A stretch of DNA of 53,036 nucleotides from an uncultured Nesterenkonia sp. Lineage in GTDB: Bacteria > Actinomycetota > Actinomycetes > Actinomycetales > Micrococcaceae. The translations under genes were made by a program, and so were the position numbers. How positions within the stretch are numbered: position 1 is the stretch's first letter; every line of letters starts with the position of its first letter. The stretch is from the NCBI GenBank assembly GCA_946222885.1, contig CAMIAK010000016.1:1-53036 (forward strand). The letters run 5' to 3'. The notes under the pieces were generated by a model. The model was not told the DNA's origin, did not search any database, and worked only from the letters and a program-made list of their open reading frames with translations. Shown one piece after another: positions 1-7,311 of this stretch.

Positions 1-1300
1 ACTCCATGATCCTTTCCAAGCAATGGAGTCTCCAACAAACCCAGGGCGCTTCAGTACAGATCGACCTCGGATCGTTGATCTGACGCCGATGTAGGGGCTT
101 GCACATGCTTTGAAAGCATGTGGGGTGACTCCTCCTACGAATCAGCCGGTCTGTGGTGTATGCGCCACCAAGCTGGTCAAGAACGGCAAGACCAGTGCTG
201 GCCGAACCCGGTGGCGGTGCAAGAACTGCGGGGCCTCGACCACCCAATCCCGGGCTGATGTGACCCGCAGGGCCTAGCTGAATGCATTTCTCTCCTGGCT
301 GTTGGGCAAGGACAGCCAGAAGGACGCCGGCGGCGGCACCGGACGTTCACTGCGGTTCTCCACCGCCTGGTGCTGGAACATAGAAGTCCTCCAGCCAGAC
401 CCCACCGGGGAAGTCCACCGGCAGATCATCGTCGATGGAACCTACTTCAACGGCTGGTGCGTGCTCATCGCCCACAACGGCACCCATGTGATCGGCTGGC
501 AGTGGTGCGACAAGGAATCCAAGGCCGCCTGGACGGCCCTGTTCAAACGCTTCCCCGCCCCAGATGTAGTGGTCACCGACGGCGGCACCGGGCTGCGGGC
601 AGCGGTGGATCAGCAGTGGCGCCGCACCGGGATTCAGCGGTGCTACTTCCACATCCGTGCTGCTGTGGTTCGGCATACCACCTTGAACCCGCGCCTGCCT
701 GCTGGCCAGGAGATCCTGGGGCTGACCAGGGAACTGATGGCAGTCCATGACTTGGATGCCGCTGCGGCGTGGATGGGCGCCTACGCCTCCTGGGAAGCGA
801 AATGGGAGTCCTTCCTCAAGCAGCGCACCTACGCGAAAAAGGGCGTGGAACGCCCTTCCTGGGCTAAGCCGAATCAGCAGTGGTGGTACACCCATATCCG
901 GCTGCGCAGGGTCCAGGGCCTCTACCGGCAGCTGATCCGGGATGATTCGCTGTTCACCTTCCTCGATGAGCACTACCTCGAAGGCCAGCAGCGCACCGTG
1001 GAGCGGGTTACCTCACGGTTAGAGGGTGGGCCCAACAGTGCGATCAAGCACCTGCTGCGCCATCACCGGGGCATGCCCGACCATCACGCCCGCCGTGCGG
1101 TGGACTGGCTGCTCAACAGCCTCACCGAGCACCCCCATGAGCCCTGGGAACTGGTGCAGCGACAGCAGCGGAAAGCCGGGGTAAGCCGCAAGGAAAGCCC
1201 AGCAGAAGCCGGTGGAGGAAGAACCGATCGGTCCTGAGACCTACGGCGCCTCAGCTATAGCGGAAGAAGGCCTCTGGGGCCGCAGAGGCTGGGCAGGACG
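1..1300 (+). mobile_element. IS1249-like insertion sequence (IS256 family), ends not resolved
   Basis: The stretch is occupied by a transposase of the IS1249 group plus short flanks. The left flank has an inverted repeat ACTCCAT / ATGGAGT at 1-7 and 23-29 and a hairpin CACATGCTTT / GAAAGCATGTG just before the reading frame (about 102-123). A second hairpin, GCCTCTG / CAGAGGC, lies after the transposase at about 1270-1290. I could not match a pair of terminal inverted repeats, so the left end may lie outside the window and the right end anywhere between 1240 and 1410, next to the tmRNA terminator. Confidence 0.6.
125..1237 (+). pseudogene. IS1249-group transposase interrupted by an amber codon
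   Basis: Read from a GTG at 125, the frame first encodes a zinc ribbon (CGVC then CKNC, with KNGK and GRTRWR between) and is stopped by TAG at 275-277. The same frame then runs on to 1237 without any shift. The downstream part carries the DDE nuclease: D in VDGTYF, D in VVTDGG and E in SRLEGGPNS, residues 45, 93 and 241 when counted from TTG 302. It also has the RCYFHI segment typical of this family. A single base change from CAG or GAG would explain the stop. The catalytic part could be made alone from the TTG at 302, but it would lack the DNA-binding zinc ribbon. I infer an inactive or suppressible copy; a reading error at base 275 is the alternative. Confidence 0.8.
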
Positions 1301-1410
1301 GGGATGACACGCCCGGGCCATACACACATTTCTGCCTATAACCCGCTACTGGCTCCACGAGTTGGTGGCATGGGTCGAGGCTCAGCAGAGATGACCACAC
1401 TTTTCGCAAC

Positions 1411-1478
1411 AAAAAACCCGGGACATATCGGGACGTTGAGGAACCTTGTATGGTGTCCTCAAGCCGACATGCCCCGGG
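1411..1478 (-). terminator. Rho-independent terminator of ssrA
   Basis: On the minus strand a long imperfect stem is followed by TTTTTT. The arms are CCCGGG, CAT, CGG and TGAGGA on one side and TCCTCA, CCG, ATG and CCCGGG on the other. It begins 25 bases after the CCA end of the tmRNA, so it most simply ends that transcript. It also marks the rightmost possible limit of the IS element on the other side. Confidence 0.8.
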
Positions 1479-1502
1479 TCTTCGCCCGAGTTTCTGCGGA
1501 TG

Positions 1503-1878
1503 TGGTGGAGCCGCCGGGAATTGAACCCGGGTCCGATCTGGATTCACATGGACTTCTACGAGCGTAGTCTGCTCATAGTGTTGCTCGGTCCCAGGCGTCA
1601 CGCAGACGAGCGCCTGACGGACCCAGTCGTGTGAGATCTCGGCCGGCGTCCCCACGACGAGGACGACGGCCCAGTGGCTATCTAGCTGATGCCAGACACT
1701 GAGGCGATAGCAACCTCAGGCTGACAGACTCGCGTCGCTGCAATCAGGCAGCGAGGGCGAAGTCAGTGCGCTTAGATTCGGCACTTATTGGGTTGCTCAA
1801 GGGGTTTTAACGTGGTCACTTGGCGTCCACGGCTCGCTTCCCCATGCTCAACTCAGATCGTCGAAACCGATCGGCCCC
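1503..1878 (-). ncRNA. ssrA: Transfer-messenger RNA (tmRNA)
   Basis: tmRNA rescues stalled ribosomes and tags their products for proteolysis. The 5' end GGGGCCG (from 1878 leftward) pairs with CGGCTCC before the encoded ACCA at 1503. The 5' part continues with the conserved GGTTTCGAC, and the T arm has GGGTTCAATTCCC near the 3' end. The tag frame at 1782-1744 has GCC as resume codon and reads AESKRTDFALAA then TGA, with the LAA ending recognised by ClpXP. The length of 376 nt is normal for actinobacteria. The gene follows hisN on the same strand and ends in its own hairpin terminator. Confidence 0.96.
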
Positions 1879-1884
1879 TTATGT

Positions 1885-1898
1885 GGTTATCAATAACC
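1885..1898. repeat. Small inverted repeat at the ssrA 5' edge
   Basis: GGTTAT-CA-ATAACC lies 7 bases upstream of the tmRNA 5' end, where its -10 region would be (minus-strand GATAAC at 1892-1887). It could be part of the promoter, an operator, or a processing signal. No convincing -35 was seen. The rest of 1879-1995 up to the hisN stop shows nothing else I can name. Confidence 0.35.
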
Positions 1899-1995
1899 GC
1901 TCCGCTGCCTTCGCCCAGAGGCTCCGTCAGCGGCCTTTCAGTGTAGGTCAACCGACCGTGCCCCGGCAATATTCCACCGGAGGACCCTCAGCGGC

Positions 1996-2820
1996 TCAGC
2001 CCTTCTCCCAGGGAGTGGGGGAGTCGGCGGCCAGCGCGCCCAGCGCCGCCTCATGCAGCAGGCCGTTGGTCGCGATGCCGTTGGCCCCGGAACAGCCGGG
2101 TTCGCCGTCGAGCGAGGTGAAACGGCCCCCGGCCTCCTGGACGATGGGCACCAGAGCCGCCATGTCATGCAGGTTGAGCTCAGGTTCGGCCGCGACGTCG
2201 ACACTGCCCTCGGCGACCATGCAGTAGGACCAGAAGTCCCCGAAGGCCCGGGTGCGCCAGACCGTCTCGGTGAACTCCAGGAAGTTCTGGCTGCGGCCGA
2301 TCTTCCGCCAGCCGGCCAGCGAGGAGTAGGAGAAGAAGGAGTCCTCCAGCCGGGACACCTTGGAGACCTGCAGCTGCTTGGCCGAGGACAGTGACTTGCC
2401 CGTGTAGGAGCCCCCGTCCTTGGCCGCCCACCAGCGCCGTCCCAGCGCCGGGGCGCTGACCAGGCCCACCACAGGCTCCCCATGGTCCACCAGTGCGATC
2501 AGGGTGGCCCAGGCGGGCACGCCGCGGATGAAGTTCTTGGTGCCGTCGATCGGGTCGATGATCCAGCGCCGCGGGCCCGAGCCGGAGGAGCCGTACTCCT
2601 CCCCGTAGATCGCGTCACGGCCGCGGGCCCGCCCCAGCTGGGCGCGGATCAGCTCCTCGGCCTGGCGGTCGGCCACGGTGACCGGGGTCAGGTCCGGCTT
2701 GGTCTCCACCTCGAAGTCCATGGAGCTGAAGAAGGACATCGTCTGGGAGTCCACGGAGTCGGCGATCATATGCGCAAGGCGCAGATCCTCGGTGTACGCG
2801 CTGGTGTGGGCGTTGTTCAT
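1996..2820 (-). CDS. hisN: Histidinol-phosphatase, inositol-monophosphatase family
   Basis: The protein has 274 residues and fits the metal-dependent inositol monophosphatase fold used in actinobacteria to dephosphorylate L-histidinol phosphate, the penultimate step of histidine synthesis. Visible motifs in order are the metal-binding EEYG, then DPIDGTKNF, and the C-terminal NLHDMAALVPIVQEAGG, which supplies the third metal aspartate (the family usually has WD here). ATG 2820 overlaps the rsgA stop by four bases (ATGA), so the two are translationally coupled. It is the last gene of aroA-rsgA-hisN. Inositol monophosphatase activity cannot be excluded from sequence alone. Confidence 0.88.
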   Translation of the reverse strand: MNNAHTSAYTEDLRLAHMIADSVDSQTMSFFSSMDFEVETKPDLTPVTVADRQAEELIRAQLGRARGRDAIYGEEYGSSGSGPRRWIIDPIDGTKNFIRGVPAWATLIALVDHGEPVVGLVSAPALGRRWWAAKDGGSYTGKSLSSAKQLQVSKVSRLEDSFFSYSSLAGWRKIGRSQNFLEFTETVWRTRAFGDFWSYCMVAEGSVDVAAEPELNLHDMAALVPIVQEAGGRFTSLDGEPGCSGANGIATNGLLHEAALGALAADSPTPWEKG

Positions 2821-3929
2821 GGCTCCACGCTACCCAGTCGCTTCTCCCCGGGGCCCTCTGACGCGCCGGAGAGCGAGGCGAGCAGCCCGCGCAGCGAGGC
2901 CAGCCGGGCGGGGCCGTGCTCCCCGGCGCGGCCCGCCTCCACCCAGGCGTCCAGTGCGCAGCCGCCCTCAGGGGACTCATGCGCGCAGCCGGGCTCGCAC
3001 TCGGCGGAACCCTCCACCAGGTCCTCGAAGGCCCCCAGGACGTCGTCCGGGTCCACATGGGCCAAGCCGAAGGACCGGATGCCGGGGGTGTCGATGATCC
3101 AGGAGCTGCGGGCCTCTCCGGCGTCGAGGTCTCCGGCCGGCTCCAGGTTCAGGGCGACGGCGGAGGAGGAGGTGTGCCGCCCCCGCCCGGTGACCGCATT
3201 GACTCCGCCGGTGGCACGGTCGGCACCGGTCAGCGCGTTGACCATGGTGGACTTGCCCACTCCGGAGTGGCCGATCATCGCGGTCACATGCCCGGCCAGC
3301 AGGCTGCGCAGACGGTCCACGGCCTCCGGGGAGAGCGCCTCCCCGCCGCGGGGGCGCTGGGAGATGACCGTGGTCAGCTCCAGCTCTGCATAGTGGCCGA
3401 GCAGCCCGGCGGGATCCTTCGGGTCCCCGGCCAGGTCGGCCTTGGTGATCAGCAGGATGGGCGCGATGCCGGCGTCGTAGGCGGCCACCAGCGCGCGGTC
3501 GATGAATCCGGTGCGCGGCTCGGGATCCGCGGCGGCCACCACGATGAGCAGCTGGTCGGCATTGGCGACGATCACGCGTTCGGCGTCATCGGTGTCATCG
3601 GCGCTGCGCCGCAGCAGGGTGGAACGCTCCTCGATGCGCACCAGCCGCGCCAGCGTGCCCTCCTCGCCGCTGGTGTCCCCGACCAGGCCCACGACGTCGC
3701 CGGGGGCGACCGGGGTGCGCCGCAGCGCCTTCGCCCGAACGGCGGAGACCACCCGCGGCTCCCCCTCCGCCGGTTCGAGGGCGACGGTGTAGCGGCCGCG
3801 GTCCACAGTCACCACGCGGCCCAGCTCGGCGTCCGGATAGTCCGGGGTCTCCTTGGTCCGCGGACGGGAGCCCTTCTTATTCGGCCGGACCCGCACCTTG
3901 GACTCGTCCCAGCTGTCCCACCTGTTCAC
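2817..3929 (-). CDS. rsgA: Ribosome small subunit-dependent GTPase A
   Basis: RsgA is a circularly permuted GTPase that checks late 30S ribosome assembly. From GTG 3929 it has 370 residues. An OB-fold part carries GRVVTVDRGRY, then come G4 (ITKAD), G1 (GHSGVGKST) and G3 (DTPGIRSFG), and a C-terminal zinc knuckle CEPGCAHESPEGGC. I chose GTG 3929 rather than an upstream ATG because it overlaps the aroA stop as GTGA and yields the usual short N terminus with RWDSWDESKVRVRPNKKGSR. The frame is open 11 codons further upstream but inside aroA. Confidence 0.93.
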   Translation of the reverse strand: MNRWDSWDESKVRVRPNKKGSRPRTKETPDYPDAELGRVVTVDRGRYTVALEPAEGEPRVVSAVRAKALRRTPVAPGDVVGLVGDTSGEEGTLARLVRIEERSTLLRRSADDTDDAERVIVANADQLLIVVAAADPEPRTGFIDRALVAAYDAGIAPILLITKADLAGDPKDPAGLLGHYAELELTTVISQRPRGGEALSPEAVDRLRSLLAGHVTAMIGHSGVGKSTMVNALTGADRATGGVNAVTGRGRHTSSSAVALNLEPAGDLDAGEARSSWIIDTPGIRSFGLAHVDPDDVLGAFEDLVEGSAECEPGCAHESPEGGCALDAWVEAGRAGEHGPARLASLRGLLASLSGASEGPGEKRLGSVEP

Positions 3930-5311
3930 CCGGAGACGTCTCCCTCGACGAGACCTCTCCACATGCGGGGGAAGGACGGCATGGTCTTCGCCGTGCAGGC
4001 GATGTCCTCCACCAGCACATCCTGTACGCGCAGCCCCAGCACTGCGCCGAAGGTGGCCATGCGGTGATCGGCGTAGCTCAGCACTGTGCCGCCATGGCGC
4101 ACCGGCGCGGTGATGCGGAAGCCGTCGGCGGTCTCCTCCGCCTCTCCGCCCAGCCGGCGGATCTCGGCGACCAGTGCGGCGATCCGGTCGGTCTCATGGC
4201 CGCGCAGGTGCTGGACGGAGGTGAAGGTGGTGGGCTCCTCGGAGAGCGCGGCCAGGGCGGCTACGGTGGGGGTCAGCTCGGCGGTGCCGTCCACGGTGCC
4301 GGGGGAGGGGACTCGGGGTGCGCCGCCGGCGTCGCGGGCTCCGCGCACGGTGAGGGTGATGGTCTTCCCGCCGTGCTCGGGATGTGTGGTGATCTCCGCC
4401 CCGAACTGGGGCAGCAGCTCGGTCCAGCGTCGGCCGATCTGCGTGGACTCCGCCGGCCAGCCGCGCATGGTGACCTCACCGCCGGTGGCCGCGGCGGCCA
4501 CCAGGAACGGTCCCGCATTGGAGAGGTCGGGCTCCACCCGGGCGGTGAAGGCGGGGATGGGGCCGGGGGAGACGGTCCAGACGAAGGGCTCGGAGTCGTC
4601 GACGGCGACGCCGGCCTCGCGCAGCACCTGGACGGTCATCGCCACATGCTCCGAGGAGGGGACGGACTCGCCGGTGTGCCGCAGGGTGAGGCCGCGGCGC
4701 ATCCGGGCCCCGGCCAGCAGCAGCCCGGAGACGAACTGGGACGAGGCGGAGGCGTCGATGGCGACCTCGCCGCCGTCCAACCCGCCGGGGGACTCCACGG
4801 TGAAGGGCAGGAAACCGGGCTCCCCGCCCTCGGTGATCCGCGCGCCCAGTGCGGAGAGGCCCTCCAGCACTGCGCCCATCGGCCGCACCCGGGCCTCCGG
4901 GTCCCCGTCGAAGTCCACCCGCCGGCCGGTCAGGGCGGCGACGGCGGGCAGGAAGCGCATGACGGTGCCGGCCAGGCCGCAGTCAACCTCGGCCGGTTCG
5001 GAGGACGCCTCGGGAGCCAGCGGGACCGGGGTGACGCGCACGGCGGCCTCTCCGGTGCCCTGCCAGTCGGGCAGGTGCTCCACCGAGGCGCCCAGGGTCT
5101 CCAGTGCGGAGAGCATGAGCCGGCTGTCGCGGGACTCCAGCGCATTGACGACGACGGAGGGGCCCTCGGCCAGGGCGGCCAGCAGCAGATAGCGGTTGGT
5201 CAGGGACTTCGAGGCCGGGACGGACACCTCGCCACAGACCGGTGCCCCCGCCGGGGGAGCAGGCCAGGCCTGGCTCCCGGACGAGGGCACCTCAGAGGTC
5301 GTGTCAGTCAC
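3926..5311 (-). CDS. aroA: 3-phosphoshikimate 1-carboxyvinyltransferase (EPSP synthase)
   Basis: This enzyme transfers enolpyruvyl from PEP to shikimate 3-phosphate, the sixth step of the shikimate pathway, in the cytosol. The 461-residue protein has the substrate-binding VPASKSLTNRYLLLAALA near the N terminus, GLAGTVMRFLPA, then DGDPEARVRPMG. The alternating beta-alpha repeats end with LSYADHRMATFGAVLGL. The start GTG (M-TDTTSEV) lies 12 bases after the upstream DoxX gene. It heads the coupled aroA-rsgA-hisN series; the pairing of aroA with rsgA is a recurrent actinobacterial arrangement. Confidence 0.95.
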   Translation of the reverse strand: MTDTTSEVPSSGSQAWPAPPAGAPVCGEVSVPASKSLTNRYLLLAALAEGPSVVVNALESRDSRLMLSALETLGASVEHLPDWQGTGEAAVRVTPVPLAPEASSEPAEVDCGLAGTVMRFLPAVAALTGRRVDFDGDPEARVRPMGAVLEGLSALGARITEGGEPGFLPFTVESPGGLDGGEVAIDASASSQFVSGLLLAGARMRRGLTLRHTGESVPSSEHVAMTVQVLREAGVAVDDSEPFVWTVSPGPIPAFTARVEPDLSNAGPFLVAAAATGGEVTMRGWPAESTQIGRRWTELLPQFGAEITTHPEHGGKTITLTVRGARDAGGAPRVPSPGTVDGTAELTPTVAALAALSEEPTTFTSVQHLRGHETDRIAALVAEIRRLGGEAEETADGFRITAPVRHGGTVLSYADHRMATFGAVLGLRVQDVLVEDIACTAKTMPSFPRMWRGLVEGDVSG

Positions 5312-5322
5312 AGGGCGGGCGT

Positions 5323-5964
5323 TCAGAGCACGTCCTTGGACTTCTTCTCGGCGGTCTTGGCCGCCTTGGTGATCGCCTTCTTGGCGTCCTTCTCCGCGCG
5401 GGCGAAGTTCTTCTTGGCGTCCTTCTCCAGGGACTTCGCGGTCTTCACCGCGTCATCGCCGAGGTCCTCGGCCCACTTGATGGTCTTGTCGCGGAACTTC
5501 GCGCCCTTCTTCTTGGACTGCTTGGCGATGTGTTCCGCGCGCCAGGCCAGCGAGGGCTTGCCGTTCAGATCCACGGCCGCCAGGCCCAGGCCGCCGAGGA
5601 TGGACACGTTCTTCAGCAGGATGGCCCGCTGAGCGGAGAGATCGTGGACGTCGTCCAGCTTGGCCCCGCGGTACTCGGTGTAGGCGTTGAGCTTGTGCAC
5701 GCCGCACAGGGTCAGCGCGGCGATGCGGGGGAACTTCCCGACGGCAAGTGCCAGGCCGGCGGCGACCTCGACGCCGCCCAGCACCTGCGCGGTGCGCTGC
5801 GGGTTGGAGGTCAGCGGCTCAGCCTGGGGGACGAGCGCTCCGATCTCCTGAAGGGTCGGCTCCAGCTTCTCGGCGGCCTCCTCCGTGTTGCGGAGCCGGT
5901 CGACGCCGTTGGCGACGAAGCTCGCGCCGAGCAGCGGACGGGCGACTTTGCGGATCAGGGACAT
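5323..5964 (-). CDS. DoxX-family membrane protein with a lysine/alanine-rich tail
   Basis: From ATG 5964, which has AGGAGG eight bases upstream, the protein has 213 residues. The first 140 resemble the DoxX family: ARPLLGASFVANGVDRLRN, several hydrophobic helices, GGVEVAAGLALAVGKFPRIAA and LLKNVSILGGLGLAAVDL. The last 70 residues are a highly basic, probably helical tail of Lys-Ala-Lys-Asp repeats (AEKDAKKAITKAAKTAEKK). DoxX proteins have been linked to redox and thiol stress systems in mycobacteria; here the gene diverges from a thiol-stress sigma factor, which fits, but the function is not known. The extra 18 upstream codons in frame are unlikely to be translated because the ribosome site is internal to them. 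Confidence 0.75.
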   Translation of the reverse strand: MSLIRKVARPLLGASFVANGVDRLRNTEEAAEKLEPTLQEIGALVPQAEPLTSNPQRTAQVLGGVEVAAGLALAVGKFPRIAALTLCGVHKLNAYTEYRGAKLDDVHDLSAQRAILLKNVSILGGLGLAAVDLNGKPSLAWRAEHIAKQSKKKGAKFRDKTIKWAEDLGDDAVKTAKSLEKDAKKNFARAEKDAKKAITKAAKTAEKKSKDVL

Positions 5965-6007
5965 GGAATCCTCCTGTAGGCGGGCGCTCAAAGCTTGTCC
6001 AGAAGAC

Positions 6008-6013
6008 AATCTA
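6008..6013 (-). promoter_or_regulatory. -10 hexamer TAGATT for the DoxX gene
   Basis: TAGATT on the minus strand lies 44 bases before ATG 5964 and would start a leader of about 37 bases carrying AGGAGG. No good -35 is visible. It sits 23 bases from the divergent sigH -35 element. Confidence 0.4.
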
Positions 6014-6035
6014 CCCAATCAGGAGGAGTCCCGCA

Positions 6036-6061
6036 GGAATGCATCACCGGCGACGGCCGTT
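6036..6061 (+). promoter_or_regulatory. SigH/SigR-type promoter (GGAAT-N18-GTT) upstream of sigH
   Basis: GGAAT at 6036-6040, an 18-base spacer, then GTT at 6059-6061 matches the published consensus for SigR of Streptomyces and SigH of mycobacteria. It lies directly upstream of the sigma gene and so predicts positive autoregulation. The expected transcript start is next to ATG 6071. Confidence 0.8.
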
Positions 6062-6098
6062 GATCCCACTATGACGAATGCTGTACTCAGCGCCCCGG

Positions 6099-6104
6099 TA
6101 GACT
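6099..6104 (+). promoter_or_regulatory. Housekeeping-type -10 TAGACT before sigH
   Basis: TAGACT ends eight bases before ATG 6113, giving an essentially leaderless transcript from that codon. Together with the GGAAT/GTT promoter it makes a two-promoter arrangement in which each promoter points at a different start codon. Confidence 0.55.
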
Positions 6105-6112
6105 CTCAGGCA

Positions 6113-6733
6113 ATGACTGAGAGCACTGAGAGCCGCGACGTCGACCTGGCGTCGGAGACTGATGCGCAGCGCCGTGCCCGCTTCGAGCAGGAGGCGATGC
6201 AGTATGTGGATCAGCTCTACTCCGCTGCGATGCGGATGACCCGCAACCCGCAGGACGCCGAGGACCTCGTCCAGGAGGCCTATACGAAGGCCTACTCCGC
6301 CTTCCACCAGTACAAGCCCGGCACCAACCTGAAGGCCTGGCTGTACCGGATCCTGACCAACACCTACATCAACATCTACCGGAAGAAGCAGCGTCAGCCG
6401 CAGCAGGCCAACACGGACACCGTGGAGGACTGGCAGATGGCCCAGGCCGCCGAGCACACCAGCTCCGGCCTGCGCTCGGCCGAGGCCGAGGCGCTGGACC
6501 ACCTCCCGGACTCGGATGTGAAGAACGCTCTGCAGCAGATCCCGGAGGAGTTCCGCCTGGCGGTCTACTTCTCCGACGTCGAGGGCTTCGCCTATAAGGA
6601 GATCGCCGAGATCCTGAACATCCCCATCGGCACAGTGATGTCCCGGCTGCACCGCGGCCGCAAGCTGCTGCGCGAGCTGCTGACCGACTATGCCCGTGAA
6701 CGCGGCTTCAAGAAGCAGGAGGCCAAGAGATGA
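6113..6733 (+). CDS. sigH: ECF sigma factor of the SigH/SigR thiol-stress group
   Basis: From ATG 6113 the protein has 206 residues. Region 2 is clear (MRMTRNPQDAEDLVQEAYTK, then FHQYKPGTNLKAWLYRILTN). Region 4 follows a linker, with PEEFRLAVYFSDVEGF and a helix-turn-helix in EIAEILNIPIGTVMSRLHRG. The combination with a zinc-type anti-sigma gene overlapping by four bases identifies the oxidative/thiol-stress (ECF12, SigR/SigH) group, which controls thioredoxin, mycothiol and proteolysis genes. A second start at ATG 6071 would add 14 residues and sits just after the autoregulatory promoter. Neither start has a strong Shine-Dalgarno sequence. The open frame extends still further upstream, but without a supported start. 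Confidence 0.93.
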   Translation: MTESTESRDVDLASETDAQRRARFEQEAMQYVDQLYSAAMRMTRNPQDAEDLVQEAYTKAYSAFHQYKPGTNLKAWLYRILTNTYINIYRKKQRQPQQANTDTVEDWQMAQAAEHTSSGLRSAEAEALDHLPDSDVKNALQQIPEEFRLAVYFSDVEGFAYKEIAEILNIPIGTVMSRLHRGRKLLRELLTDYARERGFKKQEAKR

Positions 6734-7071
6734 GCACCGCCGAACCCGACTACCCGGTCACCGGCGCCGGCAAGTGGCTGAAGGAGAACTGCCGCGACGG
6801 TGACTGCGAGGAGACCGATGAGCGCATGGAGCGCATCTACGAGTACCTCGACGGCGCTCTGAGCCGCCAGGACCTGGACGAGGTCCAGGCCCACCTGGAC
6901 GACTGCCCGGACTGCGCCTCCGCCCATGACCTCGAATGCATCATCCGCGCCTCGGTGCGGCGCTCCTGCGTGGAGCGCGCCCCTGAGACTCTGAAGGTCA
7001 CCATCCTGGAGCGGATCAGTGAGCTGCGGGTCGAGGCCGGCCATGGCGGACAGGGCGGCGAACACCAGTAG
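6730..7071 (+). CDS. rsrA: Zinc-binding anti-sigma factor (RsrA/RshA type)
   Basis: The 113-residue protein has the ZAS signature His55-x3-Cys59-x2-Cys62 (HLDDCPDC) preceded by Cys21 and Cys26 (CRDGDC) and followed by Cys70 and Cys80. In this family the zinc-bound cysteines form disulfides under oxidation and release the sigma factor. ATG 6730 overlaps the sigH stop (ATGA), which gives stoichiometric coupled synthesis. A long C-terminal part after the knuckle (APETLKVTILERISELRVE) is typical of this group. The spacing between Cys26 and His55 is a little longer than in Streptomyces RsrA, so the fourth ligand is not certain. Confidence 0.9.
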   Translation: MSTAEPDYPVTGAGKWLKENCRDGDCEETDERMERIYEYLDGALSRQDLDEVQAHLDDCPDCASAHDLECIIRASVRRSCVERAPETLKVTILERISELRVEAGHGGQGGEHQ

Positions 7072-7089
7072 CAGGCCCCGCCGCAGACA

Positions 7090-7128
7090 GAAGAGGACCC
7101 CGGTGCCGTTTCCACCGGGGTCCTCTTC
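7090..7128. terminator. Bidirectional terminator between rsrA and the bL37 gene
   Basis: A perfect 16-bp stem (GAAGAGGACCCCGGTG at 7090-7105 and its complement at 7113-7128) encloses a seven-base loop. It starts 18 bases after the rsrA stop and lies between two convergent genes, so it can end both transcripts. The tail after the plus-strand arm (TTCAAC) is only weakly T-rich. Confidence 0.85.
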
Positions 7129-7176
7129 TTCAACAGCTGCCTGCGGACAGCCGGCTGAACATCGCGAGCTCCTGGA

Positions 7177-7251
7177 TCAGGAGTTGGGGCGCTTGCCGTG
7201 GTTCGCGTTGTTCTTCCGGCGGTCGCGGCGCTTACGTCCACGCTTACTCAT
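7177..7251 (-). CDS. Large-subunit ribosomal protein bL37 (24 residues)
   Basis: ATG 7251 opens 24 codons reading MSKRGRKRRDRR, then KNNANHGKRPNS, and ends in TGA at 7177. Half of the residues are Arg or Lys. It matches my memory of the small actinobacterial bL37 protein seen in mycobacterial 70S ribosome structures, which also ends in ANHGKRPN-type sequence. AGGAGG lies eight bases before the ATG. A promoter (TTGGGA, 18 bases, TAAGAT) overlaps the stop of the upstream SGNH-like gene, and a strong terminator follows. Its size makes it easy to miss. Close linkage to sigH-rsrA is, as far as I recall, shared with other actinobacteria. Confidence 0.9.
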   Translation of the reverse strand: MSKRGRKRRDRRKNNANHGKRPNS

Positions 7252-7281
7252 AGCGGCCTCCTTCAGATCGGCAACCCGACC

Positions 7282-7311
7282 ATCTTACGCGGTCGGCTCA
7301 GGAAGTCCCAA
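7282..7311 (-). promoter_or_regulatory. Promoter of the bL37 gene
   Basis: Minus-strand TTGGGA (7311-7306), 18-base spacer and TAAGAT (7287-7282) precede the bL37 start by 30 bases. The -10 overlaps the TAA stop of the SGNH-like gene, so bL37 can be expressed independently of it. Confidence 0.6.

Noticed and set aside
1251..1655. Open frames across the tmRNA region (for example 1251-1655 minus and 1304-1567 plus)
   Set aside because: They run through the tmRNA 3' half and its terminator; the RNA explains the conservation.
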